Assembly (NCBI GenBank): GCA_019787685.1
Contig: JAHNUO010000011.1
Coordinates: forward strand, 1-64,000
Direction of reading: 5' to 3'
DNA from: Chiua virens
Lineage: Eukaryota > Basidiomycota > Agaricomycetes > Boletales > Boletaceae
Length of the DNA: 64,000 nt
The notes beneath the pieces were generated by a model that was not told the origin of the DNA, searched no databases, and saw only the letters and a program-made list of their open reading frames with translations. Shown here piece by piece: positions 22,421-35,654 of this stretch (the stretch's first letter is position 1; each line of letters begins with the position of its first letter). The position numbers and the translations under genes were made by a program.

Positions 22421-23044
22421 TCCTCTACCCTGTCCCTCTGTGGACCGGGGTTGTGGGTTGTGTCTCTGCTCCGTTCATCGTAGGGAACGGTGGATGGTGG
22501 ATGATTGATGAGTCTTCCTTGGCGGGGTTGAGTGACAAGTTATGGGTCTGCGGATTAGGGCGTCAGAGGTTGCATGGCGGCACGTGGAACAGTGGAAGTG
22601 CGATTTACGCGGGTAGCACCAGAACGTGAAGGGGGGAAATTGTGGAGGGGGAAATACTACTTGTGGGGGAGGCAATACTTGAGGAGGGGCGGAGGCAGTA
22701 CTTGTGGAGTGGATGCGGCGGCGGCGGAAGCGGCGGCGGTGGCCGTTGATGGCGGCTGCGCCGAGTCACTGCGGCAATGGAGGGTGGGGCGTGCTGGTCG
22801 TAATATCCACACATCTAGCTCTTTCCGTAAATCCAGTCGGTCGTTAGGTGGAGTGGATACGTTCTATCAAATCTATCATTTGGTCCTCATCAATATGGGA
22901 CCAGTAAACGTACACCACGGATTGTTATTCGTATAAATAATTACAGTAAGATCTGAGATCTGAAGGCTACATGGCAGACACTCAAAAATGCATTCAACGT
23001 GAAGATCAATGTTTACATGCAAGGATTACTGAGCATTCCAGACC
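22421..23044. other. intergenic with GC-rich low complexity
   Basis: A GGC/GGA-rich tract at about 22640-22760 (GGCGGCGGCGGAAGCGG). Otherwise nothing seen. Confidence 0.5.
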
Positions 23045-24680
23045 TCAATAACTCTCGACAAGACGTGTCACAGCTTCGGTCTCCGTTTCCCCGTCGCGAC
23101 GATCGAAGACTCGACCAAGCATCTGAGTCGACATATCAGTGATAGTCTCAGAATGAAACGATTGTCACCTGTTACCTCGTTAATTTGCAAAAAGTGTTCC
23201 ACGAGTTCAACGCCGAGAATGTCCTTTATAGCGTCGGCAGTGGCCAGGTTGCGTCTCGCTTCGTCAATGTTCAGAGGCAGACGCTTCGTTATACCCAATT
23301 CCTCCCTCTCCGCACTTGTCAACTCAGCGGCGGTGTGGGGCGAATCGTGATTTTTTACAGCGAGCGGGAGATCGTCTCGAATCCCGATAATGCCGCAGGC
23401 TAAGACACCTGCAACAGCGAGATACGGATTGGATATCCCGTCGATGGGCCTGATCTCGAAGTTGCGGGACGAGGGGGACGAGGGTTTCGTGAGCCGAACG
23501 GGTGTTTCACGATTTTCAATGCCCCAGCAGACCCACGTGCCTCCAGACCATATTCCATCTACCATTCGAGCATACGAGGCGGTGAGGGGGAGTGTCAATG
23601 CGATCACGGATGGAAGATGATGCATGAGACCAGCAAGAAAGGCGGATTCGACCGGCGTCAAGTACTCGAAAGCGGATGTGCCTCGCCGTTCCCCGCTTAC
23701 TGAGATATGCATATGAGCGCCGGTTCCGCCTGTCGTGCATTCCCTGTTAGGACAATGACAAGAAAGATAGAATCCTTGATTACTTACAGCTGTCTAGGGC
23801 CAGCCTTGGGGCGAATGTAGCCCTGAGACTGTGCTTACTTGCGATATTGTAGATCGTCTCGCGGGTATGTACCAGCGCATCGGCGGCCTCGAGCGGAGAC
23901 ATGGGACCAGTGACAACTTCATACTGGGATAGAAATGCGTGATTAGTAGAGACGGAGGGATACAGTATTGGATGCAAACCTGGCCTGGCGCCCCCTCCGA
24001 ATGATACATCTGGAGCTCGATGCCGTCGACTTGGATGGCATCAGCGATTTCTTCGAGTACTTGAGCTTCAATTGTTCCCGTGGAAATAGCGACGGTGGTC
24101 GACCATTGATGATCGTTCACAAAGACAAGTGGATTAGCTGATTTGACGAGGGTAAATTCGATCTCAAAGCCAATCAAGAACTTGACCCCAAGTGGTTCGG
24201 CGGCATATCTGTTGGCATGTCAACGATGTTAAACGCTGGGCTTCAGACGGCTCACCTCACTAGGCGCGATACGAGGGCACGGGGACAATAAGGTACTTCA
24301 ATGGACAATCCACCAGGACGTGGGACGGGTATCTGCTCTTGAAAAAATCCAAAGAAAACACCATGCCCAGGTGCGTAGCTACAGGGACGAAAGGAAGAGA
24401 AATCGATGACATAGACGCCTTCCCCCCCAGTACTAAATCCGGGTGCCAACTGAAGGACTACTATTCCTAAGGCAACCTTGGCCAAGGGGATGCTAGGTCG
24501 CTCCGAATCAAGAAGCTTGCGGAAGTAGGAGAGTGGCAAGACTCGACACCGAACCTGGTTCGGGAAGTCTACCCACTGGATTCGAATGTATCGAATGTTA
24601 TGGGTACGAAAAACGGGCACAAAGTCATCATATGATTTGTGGAGTGAGTTAGGTGATTCGATCGCCGATACGGGAGACAT
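23045..24680 (-). CDS. glutamine-synthetase-fold ligase, copy 1
   Basis: Exons 24680-24256, 24208-23980, 23923-23788, 23729-23176 and 23122-23045 give 473 residues. Motifs in order: IQWVDFPNQVRCRVLP (N-terminal beta-grasp), GFEIEFTL (metal Glu), MYHSEGAPGQYEVV (metal Glu pair), ATFAPRL, CGGTGAHMHIS (ATP/metal His), WGIENRETPVRL and RNFEIRPIDGISNPYLAVAG (Arg/Glu of the ligase site). This is the type I-like group that includes the FluG C-terminal domain and lengsin, not the short type II enzyme that makes glutamine in fungi. The substrate is unknown; an amine ligated to glutamate is the family rule. It is the downstream member of a tandem pair. Confidence 0.88.
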
Positions 24681-25556
24681 TGAGGCAAGAGTAGCTTGAG
24701 AGACTGAAGATGGAGGTGCAACAAACGTTCGGAGAGAGAAGGGCGGCAAACACCAGGTTTAAATACCGGACCGGCCTCTTGGCCCTCGTAATCGCATTAA
24801 TGCTGATGCATTCGTTCAAACGTCATCGTTTCAAAAGAGACGCGGCGACGTTTAAGTTTTGATCTGGTAAAAGGAGAAGGGGCTATGAAGGTAGTTACCG
24901 CAGTGGTGGTACTAGTACGAGAAACTTGAAGACAGAGAACTTACAATGGTGCAATTTATTGTTCCATCGCGGCATGCTTTGAATACAGATGATTCTGACT
25001 TGCTGGCAGGACAGCGAAATAACAATAGGCACGCTCTAAGTTTTGCATCATGATGAAAGTTGCGATTGCAAAGCGCATCACCGCTCCAACGGCGACCTCC
25101 CATGCCATAAATATTAGTAATCCATCATCACACGGAGATGAATCTGCTGTTCTTCACAATCACAAGGATTCCAGAACAGTTCTTCATACATAAGGAAGGG
25201 ACGTCCACAGGATGATTGACGTCACGACATATCCAGTTTCGTACCAACTGAGAATTCGCCAGCCAGGCACCGGTGCACTCTGAGAAATGGCAGCACTCGA
25301 AAATGTCGAAGTAGACCAGGTGCATCATGAAACTTGATAGTTGCCAATGTCGTGATTCTGAAATTAGGCATCCTTGATTATGGGCAGAGGGTCCAGGGTT
25401 AGACAGCTGAGGTCTATAACGCTATGTATATATACAACTCATGACTGCCATCACTTACTCAAAATCTGGCTGCGATCAGCATTACAGACAGATATTTAGA
25501 AATACAGTGCGGATCAGAGTTTACATACAATAAATCTTACTGATGCATTCCAGAGC
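24681..25556. other. intergenic between tandem genes
   Basis: Promoter of copy 1, with CAGGTTTAAATACCGGACC at about 24753-24771, a block shared with the copy 2 promoter. No other gene seen. Confidence 0.5.
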
Positions 25557-27195
25557 TCAGTAATTCTCGACGAGACGTGCCACAGCTTCAGTCTCCGCTT
25601 CCCCGTCGCGACGATCGATTACTCTACCCAGCATCTGAGGCATCGATGCATTAGTGGTAACCCCACAATGAAACGATTGCCACGTGTCACCTGATTGACT
25701 TGCAAAAAGTGTTCCACAAATTCAACGCCGAGAATGTCCTTTATAGCGTTGGCGGCGCCCAGGTAGCGTCTCGCTTCGCTAATGTTCAAAGGCAAACGGT
25801 TGGTTATACCAAATGCCTCCCTCTCCGTACTTGTCAACTGGGCGACGGTGCGGGGCGCGTCGTAATTTTTGAGAACAAGTGGGAGATTGTCTCGAACCCC
25901 GATAATACCACAGGCTAAGACACCTGCCACAGCGAGGTACGGATTAGATGTCCCGTCAATTGGCCTGATCTCGAAGTTGCGGGACGAGGGGGACGAGGGT
26001 TTCGTGAGCCGAACGGGTGTTTCACGATTTTCAATGCCCCAGCAGACCCACGTGCCTCCAGACCATATTCCATCTGCCATTCGAGCATACGAGGCGGTGA
26101 GGGGGAGTGTCAATGCGATCACAGACGGAAGATGATGCATGAGACCGGCAAGAAAGGCGGATTCGACCGGCGTCAAGTATTTGGAAGCAGATATTCCTGG
26201 CCGTTCCCCGCTTACTGAGATATGCATATGAGCACCGGTCCCGCCTATCGAGTGTTCCCTGTCAGAACCGTTACTGGTAATATAGAATCCTCAATTGCTT
26301 ACAGCTGTCTAGGGCCAGCCTAGGGGCGAATGTAGCCCTGAGATTATGTTTACTTGCGATATTGTAGATCGTCTCACGGGTATGTACCAGCGCATCAGCG
26401 GCCTCGAGCGGAGACATGGGACCAGTGACAACTTCATACTGGGGTAGAAATGCGTGATCAGTAGAGACGGAGGGATACAGCATTGGATGCAAACCTGGCC
26501 TGGCGCCCCCTCCGAGTGATACATCTGGAGCTCAATTCCGTCGGCTTGGATGGCATCAGCGATTTCTTCGAGTACTTGAGCTTCGACGGTTCCCGAGGAT
26601 ATGGCAAGGGTGGTCGACCATTGATGATCATTCACGGGAACCAGTGGATTAGCTGATTTGACGAGGGTAAACTCGATCTCAAAGCCAATCAAGAACTTGA
26701 TCCCAAGTTGTTCGGCAGGATACCTTGTCGCATGTCAACGATGTCAAATATCATGCTTCAGGTAACTCACCTCACTAGGCGCGACACGAGGGCACGGGGA
26801 CAATAAGGTACTTCAATGGACAATCCACCAGGACGTGGAACGGGCATCTGCTCTTGAAAAAATCCAAAGAAAACACCATGCCCAGGTGCATAGCTACAGG
26901 GACGAAAGGAAGAGAAATCGATGACATAGATATCTTCTCCGACGGCGCTGAATCCCGGCGCGACCTGAAGGACGACTAATCCTAATGCAGCCTTGGTCAT
27001 GGTGACGCCAGGTCGCTCCGATTCAAGAAGCTTGCGGAAGTAGGAGAGCGGCACAGTCCGACACCGAACCTGATTGAGGAGGTCCACCCATTGGATTCGA
27101 ATGTATCGAATGTTGTGGGTATGAAAGGCGGGCGCAAAGTCTTCAAATGATCTGCGGAGCGAGCCGGGTGATTCGATCGCCGAGACAGGAAACAT
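25557..27195 (-). CDS. glutamine-synthetase-fold ligase, copy 2
   Basis: Exons 27195-26771, 26723-26495, 26438-26303, 26244-25691 and 25634-25557. Every exon has exactly the length of its counterpart in copy 1 (425, 229, 136, 554 and 78 nt), so this is a clean tandem duplication with 473 residues. All ligase motifs are kept: GFEIEFTL, HSEGAPGQYEV, GGTGAHMHIS, IENRETPVRL and RPIDGTSNPYLAVAG. One acceptor is GACAAG instead of CAACAG. Divergence is patchy: some blocks of over 100 bp are identical while neighbouring exon parts differ by about a fifth. Both copies look functional. Confidence 0.88.
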
Positions 27196-27761
27196 TGAGG
27201 TAAGAGTATCTTGGGAGACAATCAAAATGGAGGGGCAAAAAATGCTCGGGGTGAGAAGGGTGATAAATCGCCAGGTTTAAGTACTGGACCAGGGACCTCG
27301 TAATCGCATGACGCATGTACTCATTCGGACATCATCATCATCAAAAGAAACACGTTTGTTTTTTATCCATGCAAAGGAGGCGATTAAAAAATATAATACA
27401 ATCAAGAGAGAACTGGTACTTACGGTAGTGTACAATTCACTGATCAACGCAACGCTCAACCACGACTTTGTCTCCCGGATGAATATTTAAATATTGAGTT
27501 GCCACCACCAAGGATTCATTACATAAAACCATGGTCGACCTTCACGTGACCGTGATAAAGCCAGGCAGCTAGACCGCAAGGCTGGAAAAATAACAAGGGT
27601 TGAGCATCACACTAGACATGTTAGGGTGCTATGCTCAGCGAGGAAGGACAAGGGTGCATTTTGGGTGAGGATGGAAATGAAGGATATCAACAAGGGAGGC
27701 TTAAAGGAACACAAGGATGGACTTAGAATCTGTCAACAATGGTCGAGAATAGCTGACAAGC
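27196..27761. other. promoter of copy 2 and LINE target flank
   Basis: CAGGTTTAAGTACTGGACC near 27272 matches the copy 1 promoter block. No other feature seen before the LINE. Confidence 0.5.
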
Positions 27762-27779
27762 GAAATAGCTAATTGATGG
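27762..27779. repeat. left target-site duplication of the LINE
   Basis: GAAATAGCTAATTGATGG, identical to 53362-53379 directly after the poly(A) tract. Confidence 0.95.
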
Positions 27780-28975
27780 GGCGCGCCTTGAACCTGCACC
27801 ACCACTTACCTGGTCTTTTCCCACGGTTAAAGCTGGTAAAGCAGTAGGGAAATTTTGCCATCGTCACGCACAACGGCCCCCCAAGCCTGTAATCCTGCGA
27901 TGAACCCCCACAGATGGTGCGCCCCACAAAGGCACCTCGGACTCACACCACCACCGTGGAAAGTCCACCCACTGGGACCAAACCAAGTTTGGAGAGGGTC
28001 ACATCCAACCGGATGTGATAGATACCATCTAGCCACCCACCGTAAAATGTATCCACCCTCACTGTACAACCTGCTATCTAATCTTAACACTAGCCCCCTG
28101 ATCCCAGACAACACCCGCACCCATAAAACGCAACAAAGCTGATCATCACCCCAACAAGTGCGAAACGCCCACTCCCACTAAGCATCAGCCCACCATGATC
28201 TGTTCCCAAAAACGCTACCCTAAGTACGCTGACAACCCCCCCTCACAACACACAGAAGTAAGAGGCTGATCGCAGCCAAATCGTAATACACCGGCGCCCA
28301 CAGCAGCACTGAAAACAAGCAGACAGACGAAAAATGGAAAGTACCCCTCTACTACCCAACACTAACCACAAAAAACACTCACTACACAGATCCCGAACAC
28401 CGTAACAACCCACAAACACCCCAACAAAATATATCGAAAGGGACACCTTCCGTACACCCCCCAATGGCAACCCAACACAACTAAGCACACCCAACGACAC
28501 CCCACCCTCCATCGGACCGACACGAATCCCTACACACTAACTCCCCCACTGTCACCTAAAAAACAAACCACCCCTAAACTACACCACATGACGGACCTAA
28601 ATCCTGACCGACATCCCATATGCACAAATACGGCAGAACCATGCTTCCCTCCTTCCATTCCACCGCTCTCGCCACCCAGGCCCAGCATCTACCCTGCTGA
28701 AAGATAGCCGCAAACACCATCAGCATAACCCTAACAATCACGCCCATATACACTACCCGACGTCAGCCCAAACGCCAGACCTAGACCCACCATGTACGTT
28801 TGAAGCATCACCCGACGCTTCTAGCAGACTAAACTGTCATTCTCCACCCCGACGTCGCCACGCCCCCAACAAGGGTCAACTCAGAACGCAGGAAAACACC
28901 GAACTCCCACCCACTTCCCCCATCCCCTAATATAAACCCACTGACACCTCCCTACACCAACCACCCGCTAAAACC

Positions 28976-30449
28976 ATGGGAAAAGAAATATCCTCTGCCA
29001 AAGCTGCGACCAACGCTGCCCGACACAATCCCCTAAGCCGCCCTGCCAACGGCCCACAATTCTTCCCGAGTAGCTTCGGAGACACAGTCGACCACCCTGC
29101 TACAAACACACCCACTACGAACACACCCCTCACGGTACACGAGACGTCGGGGGGCACCATAACCCCAGTGACCAACCCGAGCCCTGAAGCTACTAATATA
29201 ACCGGTAAAATACCTCCACAGATATATTACCCATACCAACGAACTAAACAACCCTCCCACAGAACCCCACGGAATGCCTGAGAACGGCATGACCTCGACC
29301 TTAATGTCCCACCCGAGCCCCATCCCCACCGACACAACTGAGGACTTTCCCCTCCCACAAACACCCACCCCAACCTCTTGAAACACGCCACCCCCCCTTC
29401 CAACACCATCCTTCCCCACCTCAGATCAAGATCTCATAGAGTCGTTCATGGAGGTCAAAAACCGAAACCAACAAATGGTCTCTGCGACATCTGCGGTAGC
29501 TCAGACCAAACTCGCAAAATTTACCCCGGTTCCTGAGAAAGGCTTCCCGATGATACACTTAGCAGCACCGGGGCAGCTCGTCACAAGCCTCAGTGCCACC
29601 GCACGTGCTGAGTGGATCAACGTTGATCACCCCAAAGTCCTCATACGAGTCTTCGACTATGACGGAACCGACCCAACCAAAATAAACCCCATCCTCACGC
29701 GTAAAATAGAGAGAACCATCAAAGAAATCGCCACAGCCTACAATATGAGAAATGTCAACTGCGCGGTATCCCCACCAACCCCAGCCGAAACCTACCCAAT
29801 TGACACAATCCCCAACGCATTCCTCGTGCACCAAATCACCGGAGAAATCCGGGACATTTTAGTAGGCCAACGCATCTGGTCATCTGAACCCATTACCCTC
29901 GAAGCCCGTCCCTTCGTAGAACGTGCATTCCCCACCTTGCTGTTCAACCTAGCCGGCTTCACCACAACTAACGGGGACATCGTCCACAATGCGATATACT
30001 CCCTCTGGTCTGACCCTGAGGTCTGCCACATGATTTTCGTCATCCTCAACAACAACGATCCCTTCTTCAAACAAGAGGCAGTCATTGCCAATTCCCCCCA
30101 AATCATCACCAAATTCATCAACTCCATGACAATCGAATTTCTTGACTACAAAGTCGCCAGGGGAATCGAGACCCCCAGATATAATGTCCACGCAGACTCC
30201 CCCACCGCGCATCCTGGAGCCTGGACGAGCCTGAGAGAGTTCCTCACATCCCTAAAATACCCAACCTCACTCCACGGCACTGGTGCGGCGACCTATCTCT
30301 CCTCCTGTACACTTTGCCACTCGGCGTCACACCCACGGGGCCTCTGTGAATTCCCCAACATACCCAACTGGAACGGCCCACTCGCAGAGCCAAAATCGAA
30401 AGGCGGCCCCAAAAACAAAAACAATGCCATGAAGGGGAAATGGCTCTAA
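28976..30449 (+). pseudogene. LINE ORF1, gag-like, with zinc knuckle
   Basis: The first part (28976-29281, starting MGKEISSAKAATNAARHN) and the second part (to 30449) are in different frames. The second part has an in-frame TGA at 29379-29381 in a proline-rich stretch before SFMEVKNRNQQMVSATSA. The C-terminal end carries CTLCHSASHPRGLC, a C-x2-C-x4-H-x4-C zinc knuckle, followed by a lysine-rich tail, as in nucleic-acid-binding ORF1 proteins of LINEs. The frame change is probably one indel near 29.28 kb. Confidence 0.7.
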
Positions 30450-31007
30450 AACCTGAACGTCGCCCACTCTAGATACCAGTAAAATATTTTTCCACCATAC
30501 ACCCCCACTCCGTCCCCCTCCACATAGGTACATAGTTAGCTAAAACAACTCGAGCCCGAAACAAGTAGTCGACTGACCACAATATACCACCTCGAGCAAT
30601 AAACTCCTGCCCCCATAAAGTCAGCCAACTATGACAACGTAAACCTGAAAATCCCATTAACCACACAAAACAAAACACGAACAATATCGGGCAAAAGCCA
30701 TCCACGGCGGTAGGAATGGAACTGTAGCTCCGACTGATAACACTTCATCTCAAAGTAGGGGACTTTTTGATGACCAACACCTCACAGGTGCGCCCAAATA
30801 CACTGACCGAACTACGCGGGACAGGAAAGCGCAGCCTCCCCAACCACAAACGGCGACCTATTTAGGTCAAGGGCTTCCGTGTCCTCTGTGACAAAGCTGA
30901 ACCCTACGAGGGGCCAACGACCCGCCATGCCCCCTCCGAACCCAGCATAAACCCTCCGCGAGACGCCGGGTCATGCCCTCCTCCCCCACTTAGCGGCTGG
31001 GCGGTGG

Positions 31008-34000
31008 GTGCGAGTAGAACCAGTCACCACCACTTCTTCCATACATGCCATTAGGCACCCACAGTCTGGTCTTTGCTCCCCCGGTTACGGCTCGAACCTC
31101 CCTGATGCTGGAGAGGATGACCCACACACCACCGGGGCCCCCCTCAATGACAGCAGAAGGGCGACAGCAGGTGGACCCGCCCTAGAGGCAAACAGCCTAC
31201 CAGCTGACAATATGACACAACCCCCCCAACCTATCCCTGACACACCAGTCATGCACACCCGGGGTGAACCCCCCCGAAACCTCATACCTGAGGAAAACGT
31301 AAGAAACAACAAAAAACGACATTCACGTGCCAACATACTGATAGCAACTCTAAATGTCAAAGGATGCACCTCCACCGCCCTAGACCCTGCTAACCCAATC
31401 TCCAAATGGACAGATATTCATAGAACCATGCGAGAAAAGAACATCGCCATACTGTGCCTACAAGAAACACACTTAGAACCTGCCCATGTAGACAGAATAC
31501 ACCAACTCTTTGGCAAACGTCTCCAAGTATACACCTCACCATACCCAGGAAACCCAAGTGGCACAGCAGGCGTTGCTTTTGTGATAAACAAAGAAAAACT
31601 GGAAACCAACAACATTGAAGCCATAGAACTCGACCCGGGGAGAGCAATCCTGATAGACATCAAATGGCGAGATGACCGAAAACTATGCATCGTCAATATA
31701 TATGCCACAACGTCACAACACATGCAACACTACCTATGGACAACAATCACCATGCGCCTCCTCAAACTAAACATTCTGACCATTGATGTCCTACTGGGCG
31801 ACTTCAACATCACTGAAGATCCACTCGACAGAGCCCTAGCACGCCCTGATGATGCCACAGCAATAGATGCCCTCAAAGCATTCCGAGAACCATACAATTT
31901 GCAGGATGCATGGAGACTCGAAAACCCAACCACACGAGCTTTTACATATACGAGTAGCACACACTCCATGTCTAGACTCGACCGAATATACATTAATCGC
32001 TCCATAACCAGTAGCACATATGACTGGGAAATCACAGACACAACCATCCCAACTGACCACAAAATGGTCCTAACCCGACTTGCCCCTCCAAAAACGCCCT
32101 ATATAGGTAAAGGAAGATGGACCCTCCCCCTCTTCCTAACGACCAACAAAGAACTAATAGACCAGATAGAAAAAAAAGGTCTTGATCTCCAAGAAAAGTT
32201 TAATGAACAAAATAACGACCCTATGGCCATCCAAAAAGAATGGTACACATTCAAAAAAGACACCACTGACATCGCAAAGAAAATGGCAAAGACCCACCTA
32301 GCACGAATGTCAAACAGAATTACGAAGCTAAAAAAGGACATTAGAGAGCTTGAACAACAACCCGAAATGGATACTTCCCAAGCACATAGAACAAACCTTG
32401 CGCTCCTACAACATGAACTACAACACCTTGAGCTAAAAAAAGGGAAAACTGATCGACTGAAAGCACAAGCAAAATGGAATGAGAAAGGAGAGAAAATAAA
32501 TAAATACTGGATCGCTACACACACACCTCAATGCCCTAGGGATATCATATATTCCCTTCATGACCCCGCAATGAACACCCTGACAAAGAAATCCTCAAAC
32601 ATGGCAAAAATAGCGAAAACATACCATGACAACCTACAACGATCAAGCCTCCTCCCTCCTGATAACCCAACACGTCGCACAGCAGAAGAAGAAGTATTAG
32701 CACAAATACCTGAAAACCAAAAATTCAACGCACCGGATGACGACCTGCACAACCTTATAATGAACATCCAAACCACCGAGGCACTGAAAACCTCAAAAAA
32801 TGGAACAGCAACCAGATTGGATGGCCTTCCATATGAACTGTGGAAAGCGCTGCATGAGCGACACACCACCAAGATAAAACAAGAAAAACCATCCTTTGAC
32901 CTTGTGACGTGCCTAACAAAAGTGTTCAATAATGTACAAACAAATGGGGCAGACCCCTCAACCAAATTTTCAGCAGGATGGATGTGCCCGCTATACAAAA
33001 AAAAAGACCGCACAAAAATCGAAAATTATAGACCAATCACCCTCTTAAACACAGACTATAAAATTATGACAAAAATACTTGCCTCCCAACTAGCTAAACA
33101 CGCATGCTCTCTGCTCCACCCAGACCAATCAGGTTTTGTTCCCAAAAGATCAATCTTCGACCCTATCAGACTAGCAGAAACCATGTGCGCATACGCGGAC
33201 TATATGGAAGAAAACGGATCAATAGTGGCCCTAGACCAAGAAAAAGCATATGACAAAATTGACCACTCCTACCTCATAAAGATGCTGAGAATGTTTCGCA
33301 TACCAGAGCAATTCATTACAACGGTAGAATCCCTATATAAAACAGCATATACAGCAGTAATGATAAACGGAGTATTAAGTGAATCGTACCGAGTGACACG
33401 AGGAGTATGACAAGGAGACCCCCTGTCATGCCTACTTTTCAACCTGGCAATAGAACCACTAGCAGCATCAATACGCAACTCACCAAACCTACAAGGATAC
33501 ACAGTCCCAGGAAACCCAAACAGAGTAATAGTAAACCTATACGCAGACAATACAACAGTATACCTCTCAGAGTCTGACAGATATGACGCACTCGAAAACA
33601 TACTCACAAGGTGGTGCAAAGCATCTGGTGCAAAGTTCAACCTGGAAAAGACAGAAGTAATACCTATTGGTACCCAACACCACCGAGAATGTATACGCAT
33701 GTCAAGAAAGCTTCACCCTACAGACAACCCCCTACATGAAGGGATCCGAATTGCACAAGATGAACACCCAACCAGGATACTAGGTGCCTGGATTGGAAAC
33801 AAACTCGACTCAGCACAACCCTGGAGCCCAATACTAGACAAAATGAAAGTGACACTAGACCACTGGAAAAAATCAAACCCAACCATCGACGCCAAACGAC
33901 TTATCATTCAAATGGTGGTAGGTGGCTCTACCCAATTCCTAACCAAAGCCCAAGGAATGCCACCAGAAGTACTCAAGTCAACGCAACGAATGACCCGAGA

Positions 34001-35408
34001 ATTCCTCTGGAACGGACAACAATCCCCCCCAGGAATGAGCCCCAAAAACTTGCGGAAACCCATAAACGAAGGAGGCATTAACCTGCTCGACATCGAAGTA
34101 AGAAACGAAGCAATCAACCTCACTTGGCTGCAAGCATACCTGAACCTATCCAATCCACGCCCCACATGGGCACTAGTAACTGATGCGATCGTGAACTGCA
34201 TTCAACCAACAGGAATAACAAATCCCAAAGAGATCAACACATTCCTAACCACACTACACCCATCCGGGAGAAAACGTAGGGATGGAAAGCAAGTGCCACG
34301 ATCAGTCATCTCCCTCATCCAAACAGCGAAAAAGTACAACCTCACCCTTGCCCCAAGAAAATTATCACAATCCCTAAAACGACACATGCCAGCCTGGTAC
34401 CATATTGGGGTCCCACCACCACAGTACCATAAGAAACAAACAGCATGCCTGCGAAACACACACAAAGCAACCCATATGAGAGACCTGCTGAGGATCAGCA
34501 GAAGACTGAACCGACATGACACAAAACACACGATGTCAAAGGACTGTCGCTGTAGACAATGTAAAAAAGATCGCAATCAAGGGTGCAAAGACCCTCACAA
34601 ATGTGCACACACTGCGAAAAACATCATGGGTAGCCTCCCTCCCAAGTTCGATATACTAGATCACCCCAAAAAAGATAACCTCACACTCACCCACAGGCGC
34701 AAAGAAAAGAACCAAAGAGCAAACATAACAAACGGAGACAAGATCACCTTTGACCCCACAATTACGGCGAGAAACTCCCTAGATGAATGCTTCAGAATTC
34801 TGTCAGACATAAGAACAGAAAACCCACCAGAACCAGCATCCCGACTACAAAATCCAAGAAATGAAAGAGGACAAAATTGTAACCCAATAGAGGTATACAC
34901 AGATGGCTCCTGCCTTCTAAACGGAAAACTCAACGCAACGTGTGGGAGTGGAGTTTGGTTCGGCCCGGCGCACCCACTCAACAAAGCCGTAAGAGTACCA
35001 GGTCTGAACCAGTCGAACCAGATAGGAGAAATTGCAGCCATAGTAGTAGCCCTACAACAGGCTGACCCCACAGTACCACTGACAATTATAATGGATTCAC
35101 GCTATGCAATCGATGGTCTCACCTCACACCTCAAAAAATGGGAAGATAATGGCTGGATAAATGTCGCCAATAAAGAGTGGCTAGAAACGGCAGCGTACCA
35201 CCTAAGACGCAGAATGGCACCCACAAACTTTAAGTGGACAAAAGGACACCAAGGGAACGAAGGAAATGAACATGCAGACGAACTAGCAAACCAAGGTGCA
35301 AAAAAGACCATACCTGACTATGTAGATCTAACTATACCAGAAAACTTCAAAGCAAACGGTATCCGCCTCTCAACTATATCACAACGACTAGCTTACCTCA
35401 TCACGAGT
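31008..35408 (+). pseudogene. LINE ORF2: endonuclease, reverse transcriptase, RNase H
   Basis: The AP endonuclease reads ILIATLNVKGC, LCLQETHLEP, LGDFNITEDP, RLDRIYIN and PTDHKMV. The reverse transcriptase reads IENYRPITLLNTDYKIMTK, HPDQSGFVPKRS, ALDQEKAYDKIDH and, after an in-frame TGA at 33408-33410, QGDPLSCLLFNLAIEPLA. The normal block is RGVRQGDPLS, so CGA to TGA explains the stop. The catalytic box reads LYADNTTVYL, with YADD changed to YADN. The RNase H domain has YTDGSC, GEIAA, MDSRYAI and KGHQGNEGNEHADELA. The frame ends where the 17-kb insert begins (about residue SQRLA or LAYLI). The start codon is uncertain; the first frame codon at 31008 is GTG. Confidence 0.9.
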
Positions 35409-35654
35409 TTGACTGATTCCTTATAACGTCTTATACAAATTGCAATTTTTTAACAGCATGCCAGCCCCTTATATTCTCGTACATTCCCTTTCCAACTTTA
35501 TATTACTGCGCAAAGAATCTACATGGAATGCTGTGTGATTTCGGTCTGACAAGCCCATTATAAGGGATTATGTACCGGCATGTATCTGCTAGTGGGCTGA
35601 ATTTCTGATAATGGGTTCCTAATGGTCACCTAAGAATCATCGACAGTTCTCATA

